The position numbers and the translations under genes were made by a program. Positions 25,825 to 34,848 of a DNA stretch of 64,000 bases are shown here, piece by piece (position 1 is the stretch's first letter; every line of letters starts with the position of its first letter). The notes beneath the pieces were generated by a model. It saw nothing but the letters and a program-made list of their open reading frames with translations, did no database searches and had not been told where the DNA came from. Source of the stretch: Gammaproteobacteria bacterium (GTDB taxonomy: Bacteria; Pseudomonadota; Gammaproteobacteria; Arenicellales; UBA868); the NCBI GenBank assembly GCA_022450155.1, contig JAKUQR010000012.1, positions 38,513 to 102,512 on the forward strand, written 5' to 3'.

Positions 25825-26139
25825 TTAGAAGATTTTCTGTAGTGACAGGGCTGCTGCAAGGTTAGATACGGTCAGTTTTCCTTGGGTCATTAGCACCATC
25901 GCCGAGCCCGGCTTGTCGAGTATCTGTTCGAAAGCTGCCTCTGAGCAAGTGATCGTACAGTCGGGATTGTCATGCGGTCCGGTCAAAACTGAGCCCTCTC
26001 CAACGGTCAGATCAACATGCCACGATCCCAAGCCGTCAATATCAAACTGAAAGATCTGATCGACCTTGCCCGCAAGGTCCGGATGGGCAGAGAGTTTCTG
26101 TGGTAGGTAATCGGTAAAAAAAGAAGTCGTCTTTGACAT
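25825..26139 (-). CDS. SCP2 sterol-carrier-domain protein
   Basis: A 104-residue stand-alone SCP2 fold. FDIDGLGSWHVDLTVGEGSV, then PDCTITCSEAAFEQIL and MTQGKLTVSNLAAALSLQKIF follow the expected strand-helix order. These small proteins bind lipids or acyl-CoAs in the cytoplasm and frequently sit beside acyl-CoA metabolism genes, as here. It converges on the 3-hydroxyacyl-CoA dehydrogenase gene with a 38-bp gap. The 216 bp upstream to 26355 are A/T-rich with no recognisable element. Confidence 0.85.
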   Translation of the reverse strand: MSKTTSFFTDYLPQKLSAHPDLAGKVDQIFQFDIDGLGSWHVDLTVGEGSVLTGPHDNPDCTITCSEAAFEQILDKPGSAMVLMTQGKLTVSNLAAALSLQKIF

Positions 26140-26355
26140 TAGATCAAGCCCGCGGATTGTTTCAGCGAAAGTTGAGTGAGTACGCGAAATATAATTTAAA
26201 AGAAAAAGTTTTCATACTTGTTTTGTATCGTTGTCTTGCAGCGTTCTGGTGCAATTTTATAGCGTCAGGCGTGGGTCTAAATTGTCTGTTCAGTAGGTAA
26301 CGGCTACGATGGTGCATGATGGTAAGATGTTACTCACTTAACCTGACAGGACTAT

Positions 26356-26508
26356 ATGATGGACGAAGATGCCAAGAAAACTGCATTGAGAATGATCCCC
26401 TATGGGCTGTATGTTCTGACCGCTGAAGACAAAGATCAGAATATTTCGACCGCCTCGGTCAACGGGGTCACCCAGGCATCGTTCAAACCCCCGCTCGACC
26501 AAACTTGA
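26356..26508 (+). pseudogene. Truncated flavin reductase (HpaC/DIM6-type) N-terminal fragment
   Basis: A 50-codon frame from ATGATG at 26356 to TGA at 26506. The product KKTALRMIPYGLYVLTAEDK and SVNGVTQASFKPP matches the first third of flavin reductase-like FMN-binding proteins, including the PYGLYVLTA strand and the ASFKPPL loop. The remaining roughly 110 codons are absent, and the next gene starts 16 bp later. This suggests a deletion that joined the fragment to the RraA-like gene. Confidence 0.7.
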
Positions 26509-26524
26509 ATTTCTGGCCACCGTC

Positions 26525-27172
26525 ATGAGTTCGCTGACTCAGCGATTGCAGGCCTGTTATGCCAGTGCGGTTCATGATGTGCTGCGCCAGATGGGTCATG
26601 ACAACTGTGTACTGCCTTCTAACCTGATTGCGCTTGATCCCACCCAGCAACTGGCTGGAGAGATCTACACCATTTCGGGGCACATCGATCGGACGCTCAG
26701 CCGGCACCAGAGTCTGTTGGCCTGGGCCCAGGTGCTGTCCCGTGTCCCAGGCGGCAAGGTGTTGGTCTGCCAGCCGAATACCAAGGAAATTGCGCTGATG
26801 GGGGAGCTGTCCGCCCGGGCCCTGATGGTCAAAAACACCCTCGGTTATGTCGTGGATGGCCGGTGCCGGGACACGGATTTCATCCTCGAAATGGGCTTTC
26901 CTGTTTTCTGTGATCTCAACACGCCAGCCGATATCGTGGAGCGCTGGACCTATGATCGCCTGGGTGAACCCATAACCATCGGATCTGTGACCATCGTCAG
27001 TGGTGATTATCTGATGGCTGACCGGGATGGGATTGTCGTCATACCGGCATCGGTTTGTGAGGAAGCGGTCAGTCAGACCGAACAGGTGATGTCGACGGAA
27101 AGTGAAATGCGCGATGCCATTCTGGGTGGGATGGATCCCGAACAAGCCTACCTGAAGTACCGCAAATTCTAG
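26525..27172 (+). CDS. RraA-like family protein (HMG aldolase fold)
   Basis: A 215-residue member of the RraA / 4-hydroxy-4-methyl-2-oxoglutarate aldolase family. GYVVDGRCRDTDFILEMGFPVFC holds the phosphate/substrate-binding Arg and metal-region Asp, and SGDYLMADRDGIVVIPAS is the most conserved C-terminal block. Family members are either regulators of RNase E or divalent-metal aldolases and decarboxylases of aromatic meta-cleavage products. In this neighbourhood an aldolase or oxaloacetate-decarboxylase role is more plausible. Confidence 0.85.
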   Translation: MSSLTQRLQACYASAVHDVLRQMGHDNCVLPSNLIALDPTQQLAGEIYTISGHIDRTLSRHQSLLAWAQVLSRVPGGKVLVCQPNTKEIALMGELSARALMVKNTLGYVVDGRCRDTDFILEMGFPVFCDLNTPADIVERWTYDRLGEPITIGSVTIVSGDYLMADRDGIVVIPASVCEEAVSQTEQVMSTESEMRDAILGGMDPEQAYLKYRKF

Positions 27173-27243
27173 CGTTTCCAGTCGCTAACGAGTCCATTGC
27201 CCGATACCAGGGAATCGTCAAATTATGACACAGAACTTTGAAT

Positions 27244-27272
27244 ATTGTACAAAATTCTGTAACATATACAAT
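27244..27272 (+). promoter_or_regulatory. Probable paaA promoter with overlapping inverted-repeat operator
   Basis: TTGTAC (27245-27250) and TACAAT (27267-27272) are spaced 16 bp as -35 and -10 elements. ATTGTA (27244-27249) and TACAAT form an inverted repeat that exactly brackets the promoter, a position suited to a repressor such as PaaX, which is encoded at the other end of the cluster. The paaA ATG is 25 bp downstream, preceded by CTGGAGA. Confidence 0.5.
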
Positions 27273-27297
27273 GTACACAGTCTTCTGGAGACTACGC

Positions 27298-28278
27298 ATG
27301 AGCAATACCCCAGAACCGTCTGAATCTGCCGTAGACACGCACAGCGCAGATCTCGAACGGGGGTTCCTGGCCAAGATCGAATCCGAAACCAAGATCGAGC
27401 CCAAGGACTGGATGCCGGATGCTTATCGCAAGACGCTGATCCGACAGATCGCGCAGCACGCACATTCCGAGGTTGTCGGAATGCAGCCTGAAGGCAACTG
27501 GATCACACGTGCACCCACGCTGCATCGCAAGATCGGGTTATTGGCCAAGGTGCAGGATGAGTGTGGTCACGGTTTGTACCTTTACAGTGCAACCGAGACG
27601 CTGGGAACTACCCGAGAAGAACTGGTAACGGCCCTGCATGAAGGCCGCATGAAATACTCGAGTATTTTCAACTACCCCACACTGACCTGGGCAGATATCG
27701 GGGCGATCGGTTGGTTGGTTGACGGTGCTGCCATCGTTAACCAGATCAGTCTGTGTCGGACTTCCTATGGGCCTTATGCTCGGGCAATGGTCAGGATCTG
27801 TAAGGAGGAGAGTTTTCACCAGCGCCAGGGGTACGGCATCATGGTCACCCTCGCCGAAGGCACTGCTGATCAGAGGGCGATGGCTCAGGATGCACTGAAT
27901 CGCTGGTGGTGGCCTTCACTCATGATGTTCGGACCGCACGACAGCGATTCCGCGCATACCCGGTCCTCCACCGCCTGGAAGATCAAGCGTCAGAGCAATG
28001 ATGAACTGCGCCAGCGCTTTGTCGATATCACGGTACCGCAAGCAGAACACCTCGGGCTGAACCTACCCGATCCTGACCTACGATGGAACGCCGACCGTGG
28101 TCACTATGATTTTGGCGAGATCGACTGGGATGAATTCTGGCGGGTGGTTAAAGGGGGCGGACCCTGTCATCTGCAGCGTATGGCAACGCGCAAAGCAGCC
28201 CATGAAAATGGCCGCTGGGTTCGTGAGGCTGCGGCTACTTATGCACAGAAACAGGGTGCCGATCAGCAAGCGGCGTAA
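27298..28278 (+). CDS. paaA: 1,2-phenylacetyl-CoA epoxidase catalytic subunit PaaA
   Basis: A 326-residue ferritin-like di-iron oxygenase subunit. Iron-ligand motifs are visible in [25 protein letters not shown] and [11 protein letters not shown]. PaaA with PaaC forms the core that inserts one oxygen into the ring of phenylacetyl-CoA to give the 1,2-epoxide, with electrons from PaaE. The frame is open from 27238, but ATG 27298 has a proper ribosome site (CTGGAGA) and fits the family. First gene of paaABCDE. Confidence 0.96.
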   Translation: MSNTPEPSESAVDTHSADLERGFLAKIESETKIEPKDWMPDAYRKTLIRQIAQHAHSEVVGMQPEGNWITRAPTLHRKIGLLAKVQDECGHGLYLYSATETLGTTREELVTALHEGRMKYSSIFNYPTLTWADIGAIGWLVDGAAIVNQISLCRTSYGPYARAMVRICKEESFHQRQGYGIMVTLAEGTADQRAMAQDALNRWWWPSLMMFGPHDSDSAHTRSSTAWKIKRQSNDELRQRFVDITVPQAEHLGLNLPDPDLRWNADRGHYDFGEIDWDEFWRVVKGGGPCHLQRMATRKAAHENGRWVREAAATYAQKQGADQQAA

Positions 28279-28316
28279 ACCTGCTAACCGTACACCGATA
28301 CAGAGAGAGGATCACC

Positions 28317-28610
28317 ATGACCAATGCACCGGACCAGTGGCCACTGTGGGAGGTCTTTGTCCGAACTAAGCGCGGCCTCAATCATCAGCACACCGGCAGT
28401 CTGTATGCCGCCGATGCCAAGATGGCCCTTGAAAATGCCCGTGATCTCTACACCCGACGGCAGGAGGGGATCAGCATCTGGGTTGTTCCGGCGACTGACA
28501 TCACGGCGTCCTCACCCGAGGATGAAGGTTCGTTCTTCGAGCCGGCGGAAGACAAGGTTTATCGTCATCCAACGTTCTATCCTGTACCCGATGGTGTGGA
28601 AAACCTGTGA
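28317..28610 (+). CDS. paaB: Phenylacetyl-CoA epoxidase subunit PaaB
   Basis: A 97-residue protein with the standard PaaB pattern: PLWEVFVRTKRGLNHQHTGS at the N-terminus, DAKMALENARDLYTRRQEG in the middle and the ISIWVVPATDI strand. PaaB bridges PaaAC heterodimers and is required for epoxidase activity. AGAGAGGATCACC precedes the ATG as ribosome site. It lies 38 bp after paaA and its stop overlaps the paaC start. Confidence 0.95.
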   Translation: MTNAPDQWPLWEVFVRTKRGLNHQHTGSLYAADAKMALENARDLYTRRQEGISIWVVPATDITASSPEDEGSFFEPAEDKVYRHPTFYPVPDGVENL

Positions 28611-29377
28611 CCAAAAAAATAGACACTGATTCATCCCGCTTCGAACTGCTCACACGTCTGGGTGACAACGTCCTGATCATGGGCCACCGGTTGTCTGAAT
28701 GGTCAGGAGATGCGCCGACCCTAGAAGAGGACATGGCACTGTCGAATATCGCACTGGATCTGATCGGACAGGCCCGGCTGTGGTTGACCGCTGCCGTAAT
28801 GGAAGAGGGCGCTGGGCGTACTGAGGATGACCTGGCCTATCAACGCGATGTTCGGGACTGGCATAACCTGCACCTGGTCGAACTGCCAAACGGCGACTTC
28901 GGCAGGACGATGTTACGCCAATACTTCTTTGACGCCTATCATCTTCTGTTGTTGGAAGGTCTGAGCAAAGGCTGCGATCGGGAAATTTCCGGGATCGCGG
29001 CTAAATCACTCAAAGAGGTGCGTTACCACCTGCGACACAGCAGTGGCTGGGTGGTGCGCCTGGGTGACGGCACGCAAGAGAGTCACAACCGGATGGTGAA
29101 CGCCCTGGAAATCTGCACGCCGTGTGTGCCGGAACTCTTTGAGGTGGATGAAGTTTACCGCTCGCTGGAAGCCCGGGATCTCGTTCCGGCAATGAATGAT
29201 CTCCAAGCGCAATGGGAGCGGCAGGTGCACGCCGTATTGTCTGAAGCCACGTTGAGTATGCCCGAGATCACCAATCCGATGAGCGGTGGGCGAGTTGGTC
29301 TGCACAGTGAGCACCTGGGCTATCTGCTTGCCGAGATGCAGTTCCTGCAGAGGGCATACCCGGGAGCCACATGGTGA
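28607..29377 (+). CDS. paaC: Phenylacetyl-CoA epoxidase structural subunit PaaC
   Basis: A 256-residue ferritin-like subunit that pairs with PaaA and lacks a productive di-iron site in characterised systems. Family segments include LGDNVLIMGHRLSEW, ALSNIALDLIGQARLWL and KEVRYHLRHSSGWVVRLGDG. The start is a GTG overlapping the paaB TGA by four bases, and the stop overlaps the paaD ATG, so translation is coupled. Confidence 0.95.
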   Translation: MTKKIDTDSSRFELLTRLGDNVLIMGHRLSEWSGDAPTLEEDMALSNIALDLIGQARLWLTAAVMEEGAGRTEDDLAYQRDVRDWHNLHLVELPNGDFGRTMLRQYFFDAYHLLLLEGLSKGCDREISGIAAKSLKEVRYHLRHSSGWVVRLGDGTQESHNRMVNALEICTPCVPELFEVDEVYRSLEARDLVPAMNDLQAQWERQVHAVLSEATLSMPEITNPMSGGRVGLHSEHLGYLLAEMQFLQRAYPGATW

Positions 29378-29877
29378 GTACGGCGGGTGAAAACACCCGT
29401 TTGCGGGTGCTTGAGGCGCTGGATAGCGTCTACGACCCCGAGATTCAGACGGTCAGTATTCGCGATCTGGGGATCGTCCGGGCTGTTGACGTGTGTGACG
29501 AAGGGGGAAACATCCAGGTGCAGGTGATGATCACGCCAACCTATTCAGGCTGTCCGGCAATGCGAGTGATCGAACAGGACATCCATGAGGCTCTTGGGCG
29601 GGCTGGCATCGACCAGGTCGCTGTTGAGCAGGTGTTGTATCCGCCCTGGACAACCGACTGGATCACTGATCGAGGACGCAGGCATCTGCTTGCAAGCGGG
29701 ATTGCGCCCCCGGCGTGTCGTGCCTGCGAGGCAGGTCCGATGGAGTCTGGTATCAGTTGTCCCCGATGCGGTTCCGACCAAACCCGTGTGCTCTCCGGTT
29801 TCGGCGCAACAGCGTGCAAGGCATTGTGGCGTTGTGACAGCTGCCTCGAGCCGTTTGACTACTTTAAACCGCATTAG
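29371..29877 (+). CDS. paaD: Phenylacetate degradation maturation factor PaaD
   Basis: A 168-residue protein with an N-terminal DUF59/MIP18-type domain (LDSVYDPEIQTVSIRDLGIV and MITPTYSGCPAMRVIE) and a C-terminal zinc-ribbon-like region with four Cys pairs or singles (PPACRACEAG, ISCPRCGS, CKALWRCDSC). PaaD is thought to assist iron-sulfur cluster insertion into PaaE. It overlaps paaC by 7 bp and precedes paaE by 5 bp. Confidence 0.94.
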   Translation: MVSTAGENTRLRVLEALDSVYDPEIQTVSIRDLGIVRAVDVCDEGGNIQVQVMITPTYSGCPAMRVIEQDIHEALGRAGIDQVAVEQVLYPPWTTDWITDRGRRHLLASGIAPPACRACEAGPMESGISCPRCGSDQTRVLSGFGATACKALWRCDSCLEPFDYFKPH

Positions 29878-29882
29878 CCACC

Positions 29883-30956
29883 GTGCGCTTCCACGCTCTC
29901 TCGGTGACTGAAGTACGGTCGGAAACAGACGACACGGTGTCTGTTGCGTTCGAAGTACCAGAACAGCTTCGTAACGAGTACCGGTTTGAGCAAGGACAAC
30001 ACCTGACGCTGCGCCGAACTTTAAGCGGTACCGAGATTCGTCGGTCTTATTCGATCTGCAGCAGTGTAGACGAGGGTGAATTACGTATCGCGGTGAAGGC
30101 AATACCGCAGGGCGTTTTTTCTGGGTTTGTGCATAACCGGCTTGCTGCCGGAGAAAAGATTGAGGTGGGATCACCGATCGGGCATTTCAATGTGCCGCTG
30201 GATCCCGGTCAGCGCAAGCGGTATGCCGCCTTCGCAGCGGGCAGCGGTATCACACCCTTGATCTCCATCATCAAGACCACACTCGAGCGCGAGCCCCGAA
30301 GCAGGTTTACCCTGGTGTACGGCAACCGCGAGACCGGGAGTATCATATTCAGGGAGGCACTGGAACGGCTGAAAAACACCTACATGGACCGGCTCTCGAT
30401 AGTCCATACGCTGTCGCGGGAGAGCCGGAATTTGCCGCTGCTTGATGGCCGCATCGACCGCGCCAAGGCAAAAGCCCTGCTCGAGAGCCTGGTGCCTGCA
30501 GGCCAGCACGATGAATTTTTCCTGTGTGGCCCCAAAGGTATGATCGATGCGGTCAGGGAAGCGCTGCTCGAGAAAAATGTTCCACCGTCGTGCATTCATT
30601 ACGAGCTTTTTACACCCCCGGATCAGCACATCGAAAACCGGCCTGAGCGCATGCCGATTCAGGCTCAGGGGGGTCGTTGTTCCGTTGTGGTGTCACTCGA
30701 TTCCAAATCCACGACTTTTGAGATGAGCCGTGACAGGGATACGCTGCTGGAAGCGGTAAGACGTGTCCGGCCGGAGGTTCCCTATGCCTGCGAAGGTGGG
30801 GTATGTGCGACCTGCCGGGCGAAACTTGTCGAGGGGCGCGTTAATATGCAGCTGAACTTTGCACTGGAAGAGTCGGACCTTTCGTCAGGTTTTGTGCTGA
30901 CCTGCCAGTCGGTGCCACTGACCGATCGCATTGTGATTGATTTTGACGCGCTTTAA
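29883..30956 (+). CDS. paaE: Phenylacetyl-CoA epoxidase reductase PaaE
   Basis: A 357-residue iron-sulfur flavoprotein reductase. The FAD domain has RRSYSICSS, the NAD(P) domain AAGSGITPLISIIK and FFLCGPKGMIDAVRE, and the C-terminal plant-type [2Fe-2S] ferredoxin domain CEGGVCATCRAK with the distant fourth Cys in LTCQSVP. It passes electrons from NADPH to PaaA. The start is a GTG at 29883. Its 3' end overlaps the convergent paaX by 4 bp. Confidence 0.95.
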   Translation: MRFHALSVTEVRSETDDTVSVAFEVPEQLRNEYRFEQGQHLTLRRTLSGTEIRRSYSICSSVDEGELRIAVKAIPQGVFSGFVHNRLAAGEKIEVGSPIGHFNVPLDPGQRKRYAAFAAGSGITPLISIIKTTLEREPRSRFTLVYGNRETGSIIFREALERLKNTYMDRLSIVHTLSRESRNLPLLDGRIDRAKAKALLESLVPAGQHDEFFLCGPKGMIDAVREALLEKNVPPSCIHYELFTPPDQHIENRPERMPIQAQGGRCSVVVSLDSKSTTFEMSRDRDTLLEAVRRVRPEVPYACEGGVCATCRAKLVEGRVNMQLNFALEESDLSSGFVLTCQSVPLTDRIVIDFDAL

Positions 30957-31855
30957 CTGCCACTGAACCGCTGGTGGTAGCCTTTGCCGGGTGACTTCAG
31001 CAGGTCTGGCTCATCGCAACATACTGACACTGTCCAGCGGTCAGCCGCCTCCTGCAGTGCACGGTAGATTGCAGCACAGCGCTTTCTGGCTCGGGTACCG
31101 GGCCAGTGAACCGGTAGAAGGTCTTCAGGCAGGTCCGGATCGTGCAGCAGAATCCGGCGATAGTCATGAATCAGCAGGGTACGGGCTGCAAAAGCCGATT
31201 CGAGATCAAATAATTTCTTGCGGCGGGTCGACCGCCAGAGGTTCTCGAACCGTCGGTTGAAAAGATCATATTCACGGGCTATCTGTTCCAGATCAAAGCA
31301 CCGATCCAACAGCGATTGCGGCGATTCGCGGTCCTTGATCGTGTGCCCGCAGAACACTTTGGCTTTGTCCGCGAGTCCCCGTTCTGCCAGTGCCCGGCAC
31401 ACCGGCGGAAGGTCTGCTGTGGGATGGATCAGCGTGTCTGAGGTCAGCGTTCCAAATCCCTGCCACTTGAGTTCCTTCTTGAGGCCGGTACGGTCTGCTC
31501 GGCTGATCGTTTTCTGTGGAATAATCACCAGCCGCCACTGGCCGTCCCAGCGGCGGCTGCCTGCAGCGTAAATTCGGTGTTCGGCATCGGCCGTCTGGCG
31601 ACGGCCGGTATCGGTCAGTGCGTAATAACTGCGCCGCCCCGAGGCTGTTCGTTCAAGCCATTTTTCCTGTGCCAGCCGGTAAACTGAAGTTCGGACCAGT
31701 CGTTCACTTACGCCCAGCGGCCGGGCGAGTGCGATCAGACTGCTCAGCCAGACCTGCCCACCCCTGGGCTCAAGTGCGTCACCAAAGATCGTGATCAGCA
31801 GTGATTTTGCCCGCATCGGTCGTCTCACCCTGAAATTTGACAGCAGCTGGCGCAC
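30953..31855 (-). CDS. paaX: Phenylacetic acid degradation repressor PaaX
   Basis: A 300-residue PaaX-family regulator. RAKSLLITIFGDAL and RLVRTSVYRLAQEKWLERTASGRRSYYALT form the N-terminal winged helix, and the C-terminal effector domain contains WDGQWRLVIIP. PaaX represses paa promoters until phenylacetyl-CoA binds. The start is a GTG at 31855; no upstream ATG is available before an in-frame TGA. It lies 31 bp after paaK on the same strand, so it is likely autoregulated with paaI-paaK. Confidence 0.92.
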   Translation of the reverse strand: MRQLLSNFRVRRPMRAKSLLITIFGDALEPRGGQVWLSSLIALARPLGVSERLVRTSVYRLAQEKWLERTASGRRSYYALTDTGRRQTADAEHRIYAAGSRRWDGQWRLVIIPQKTISRADRTGLKKELKWQGFGTLTSDTLIHPTADLPPVCRALAERGLADKAKVFCGHTIKDRESPQSLLDRCFDLEQIAREYDLFNRRFENLWRSTRRKKLFDLESAFAARTLLIHDYRRILLHDPDLPEDLLPVHWPGTRARKRCAAIYRALQEAADRWTVSVCCDEPDLLKSPGKGYHQRFSGS

Positions 31856-31886
31856 TGTTGTCTCAAATCGAACAGGTGCCGTGCGG

Positions 31887-33188
31887 TCAGCGATTGTCGA
31901 TCACCCTTTGCGCCTTACCTTGCGATCGGGGTACACCCCCTTCATCATGCAGCACCACATCGACGGTTACTCCAATGAAGGTCTTAACGCGGTGAGTCAG
32001 GGATAAAGCGACATCGTCGGGTTTGTGGGACGCGGCGTTTATGGGATCCAGTTCAACGTTGATGGTGAGCTTGTCAAGACTCCCGGTCCGCGACAATTCG
32101 ATCTGATAGTGGGGACTCAAGGCTTCGATGGCCAGAACCTGTTCCTCGATCTGTGAAGGAAATACGTTGACCCCGCGAACGATCATCATGTCGTCACTGC
32201 GGCCGGTGACCTTGGCCATCCGCCGCATGGTTCGGGCGGAGCCGGGCATCAGGCAAGTCAGGTCGCGGGTTCGATAACGAATCACGGGTGAGGCTTCCTT
32301 GGTCAGGGAAGTCAGCACCAGTTCGCCCCGCTCTCCCTCTTTCAGGCATTCACCGGTTTCGGGGTCGACGATTTCCGGGTAGAAATGATCTTCCCAGATC
32401 GTCAGGCCGTCCTTGGTTTCAATACATTCCTGGGCAACACCGGGGCCAATCACCTCAGACAGTCCATAGATGTCGACCGCCTCAAGCCCCATTCGGGATT
32501 CAATGTTGTCACGCATCGATTCGGTCCAGGGCTCAGCACCTAAGATGCCGACCTGCAGTGAGGTCTTTCGGGGATCGAGACCGGCCAGTTCAAACGCATC
32601 CGCGATGTTCAGGCAGTAGGTCGGTGTCACCATGATAATCGACGGTCGAAAATCATTGATCAGCTGGACCTGTTTTTCTGTCTGACCGCCCGACATCGGA
32701 ATCACCGCAGCGCCCAGTTTCTCGGCACCGTAGTGTGCCCCGAGACCACCGGTAAAGAGCCCATAACCATAGCTGATATGAATCAGGTCATCAGCCCGGC
32801 CGCCGGCTGCCCGGATCGACCGTGCCATGACCGTTGACCAGAGGTCGATATCGTTTCGGGTGTAGCCGACGACAGTCGGCTTTCCAGTGGTTCCGCTCGA
32901 GGCATGAACACGCACCACGTCTGCCATGGGGGCAGCAAATGCTTCAAATGGATAAAATTTGCGAAGATCGGCCTTGTCGGTAAACGGGAATTGATTCAAG
33001 TCTTCGAGGCCAGTCAGATCGTTCGGGTGTATACCGTCCGCGTCAAATTTCTGAGCATATAACGCGGAATGGTCATAAGCATGGTTGAGTGACCATTTCA
33101 ATCTCGAAAGCTGCAGCGCCTGCAATTCATCGACACTCGCGGTTTCGATCGGCTCCAGGTCGTTCTCTTGGGGTTGTTTAACAGTCAT
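31887..33188 (-). CDS. paaK: Phenylacetate-CoA ligase PaaK
   Basis: A 433-residue adenylate-forming ligase. The phosphate loop HASSGTTGKPTVVGYT, the YGLSEVIGPGVAQEC region and the hinge SDDMMIVRGVNVFPSQIEEQ are the PaaK signatures. It activates phenylacetate with ATP and CoA to phenylacetyl-CoA, the inducer and substrate of this pathway. The ATG overlaps the paaI stop by four bases. Confidence 0.95.
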   Translation of the reverse strand: MTVKQPQENDLEPIETASVDELQALQLSRLKWSLNHAYDHSALYAQKFDADGIHPNDLTGLEDLNQFPFTDKADLRKFYPFEAFAAPMADVVRVHASSGTTGKPTVVGYTRNDIDLWSTVMARSIRAAGGRADDLIHISYGYGLFTGGLGAHYGAEKLGAAVIPMSGGQTEKQVQLINDFRPSIIMVTPTYCLNIADAFELAGLDPRKTSLQVGILGAEPWTESMRDNIESRMGLEAVDIYGLSEVIGPGVAQECIETKDGLTIWEDHFYPEIVDPETGECLKEGERGELVLTSLTKEASPVIRYRTRDLTCLMPGSARTMRRMAKVTGRSDDMMIVRGVNVFPSQIEEQVLAIEALSPHYQIELSRTGSLDKLTINVELDPINAASHKPDDVALSLTHRVKTFIGVTVDVVLHDEGGVPRSQGKAQRVIDNR

Positions 33189-33622
33189 GTCGTTGTTCCA
33201 GCCGTGGCCTCGGTGACCAGAACACCACCAATTGCGCGCGATTTGCCACGGAAAAGGGCGACCAGAGTGCCATCGCTGGACTCGACCCGTACGTCGTAGA
33301 CGCCATTCTTGCCTTGAAGGAACTGCTCGACTGCTTCAGCGACCAGTATTTCACCCGTTGTGACGGCGACCAAATACTCGATCTGACAACTGACGGCCAC
33401 GCTGATGTGGTTTCGCGTATTACAGGCGTGTGCAAACGCACTGTCCGCTAGCGTAAAGATCATGCCGCCGTGACAGTTGCCGTGGCCATTGAGCATCTCC
33501 TCGCGAACCCGCATGTGAAGGCATGCGTAACCGGGACGACTTTCTTCGACAGTCATGCCGAGCATCTGTGAGCAACGATCGTCGCGGTGCATGTGTTCAC
33601 TACACGCTTTGGCGAGCGCCAT
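33185..33622 (-). CDS. paaI: Hydroxyphenylacetyl-CoA thioesterase PaaI
   Basis: A 145-residue hot-dog-fold thioesterase. HGNCHGGMIFTLADSAFAHACN is the PaaI active-site stretch (given here across residues about 50-72, with the catalytic Asp in LADSAF). GVYDVRVESSDG and ALFRGKSRAIGG close the domain. It removes CoA from dead-end hydroxylated or epoxide-derived intermediates. The frame extends to a TTG at 33673, but the ATG at 33622 (MALAKACSEHM) aligns better with the family start. First of the paaI-paaK-paaX set. Confidence 0.87.
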   Translation of the reverse strand: MALAKACSEHMHRDDRCSQMLGMTVEESRPGYACLHMRVREEMLNGHGNCHGGMIFTLADSAFAHACNTRNHISVAVSCQIEYLVAVTTGEILVAEAVEQFLQGKNGVYDVRVESSDGTLVALFRGKSRAIGGVLVTEATAGTTT

Positions 33623-33781
33623 TTCAGCTGATTCGGTGTCCAAGACGAGATTCTCACTTTTCAAGTGGCACAAAACGGGATACAGAACGTTTGTCGACTA
33701 TGAAAATATCGTATCACATCGAATCGGACGGGTCTTGCTCTCCGGGCTGCAGGCGCAACAGATGTCCGTTCGGAGAATCGG

Positions 33782-34576
33782 TCAGCCCTCGTTCGGTACA
33801 GTGCTGATCAGGTCTGGACTTTCCGGCAGCAGGGCACCACCGTCGACGACGATGGTCTGTCCGGTGACGTAACTAGCTTCGTCGCTGGCGAGATAAACCA
33901 TCGCCCAGGCGATGTCATCGGGATCACCCAGCCGGCCCAGCGGGATGTATTGCTCAATCCGGCTTCGCTGTGCGGGATCAGCCAGAAACCCGTCGGGTTT
34001 CTGGATATAACCCGGCTCCACCGCATTGACCGTGATCCCGTCACTGGCCAGTTCCAGTGCTGCACCACGTACAAAAGCATTGACGCCGGCTTTGGCTGCA
34101 CCGTAATGAACCGCACCGGGCATGGCCACTTTGGGCCCGGTCACTGAGGAGGTGACCAGGAAACGACCGTGTTCAGATTGGCGGAGCGACGGCAGGGCCA
34201 CCTTTAAGAGCCGAAAACAGGCCTTGAGATTGATTGACAAGGTCAGTTCGAGATCTTCTTCTGAAAGTGTTTCTAGACGCGACCAGAGACAGCCGCCGGC
34301 GTTGTGCACCACAATATCGAGCCCCCCGAGTTGATCTGCAGCAGCAGTGACAGCCTCGGCGGCTCCGGTTGGCGTTTCAAGGTCAAGCGGCAGTGCCCAA
34401 GCCGACAGACCCTGCTGCGTGAGGTCGCCCACAACAGCTTGTGCTCGACTGAGTGTCCGGTTAGCTGCGGCGACATGGGCGCCCGACTGCGCAAACCGGC
34501 GCACAATGGCCGGTCCAATCGCCCGGCCTACACCGGTGACGAGCACCTTACGACCCGACAATCGCTGTTCTGCCAT
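33782..34576 (-). CDS. Short-chain dehydrogenase/reductase
   Basis: A 264-residue classical SDR. The nucleotide loop reads VLVTGVGRAIG, in which the middle conserved Gly is Ala. NAG (HNAGGCLWS), the catalytic Ser (VTSSVTG) and YGAAKAG are intact, and the C-terminus has the DDIAWAMVYLASDEASYVTGQ and DGG ending typical of FabG-like enzymes. The substrate is unknown. It is upstream of paaI on the same strand with a gap of about 160 bp, so operon membership is uncertain. Confidence 0.9.
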   Translation of the reverse strand: MAEQRLSGRKVLVTGVGRAIGPAIVRRFAQSGAHVAAANRTLSRAQAVVGDLTQQGLSAWALPLDLETPTGAAEAVTAAADQLGGLDIVVHNAGGCLWSRLETLSEEDLELTLSINLKACFRLLKVALPSLRQSEHGRFLVTSSVTGPKVAMPGAVHYGAAKAGVNAFVRGAALELASDGITVNAVEPGYIQKPDGFLADPAQRSRIEQYIPLGRLGDPDDIAWAMVYLASDEASYVTGQTIVVDGGALLPESPDLISTVPNEG

Positions 34577-34848
34577 CCTGATACCCTCGGCAAGAATTCT
34601 GTTTGTTCGATCAGTGGTTCCCGAACGTCAGGTGCACTCTACCTTGGCACCGGTTGTCGTTCCACCTGGCCCAGGCACATCGTTGCGATGCGTGCTGGTC
34701 GGGCGCCAATCTGACCGGAGTTGAGGAAATCGACGTGCGGGGTAGACCAGTATTGGTTAACCTACGGCCCACTGACCTGGGCACTGGTGAATCTGGTGTT
34801 GATACCCACCTGCGAACTGCCCAGTCGACCGCAAAGGAGAACCGGACC

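Noticed and set aside
26483..27145. 220-codon minus-strand frame opposite the RraA-like gene
   Set aside because: Antisense shadow of a clearly conserved plus-strand protein.
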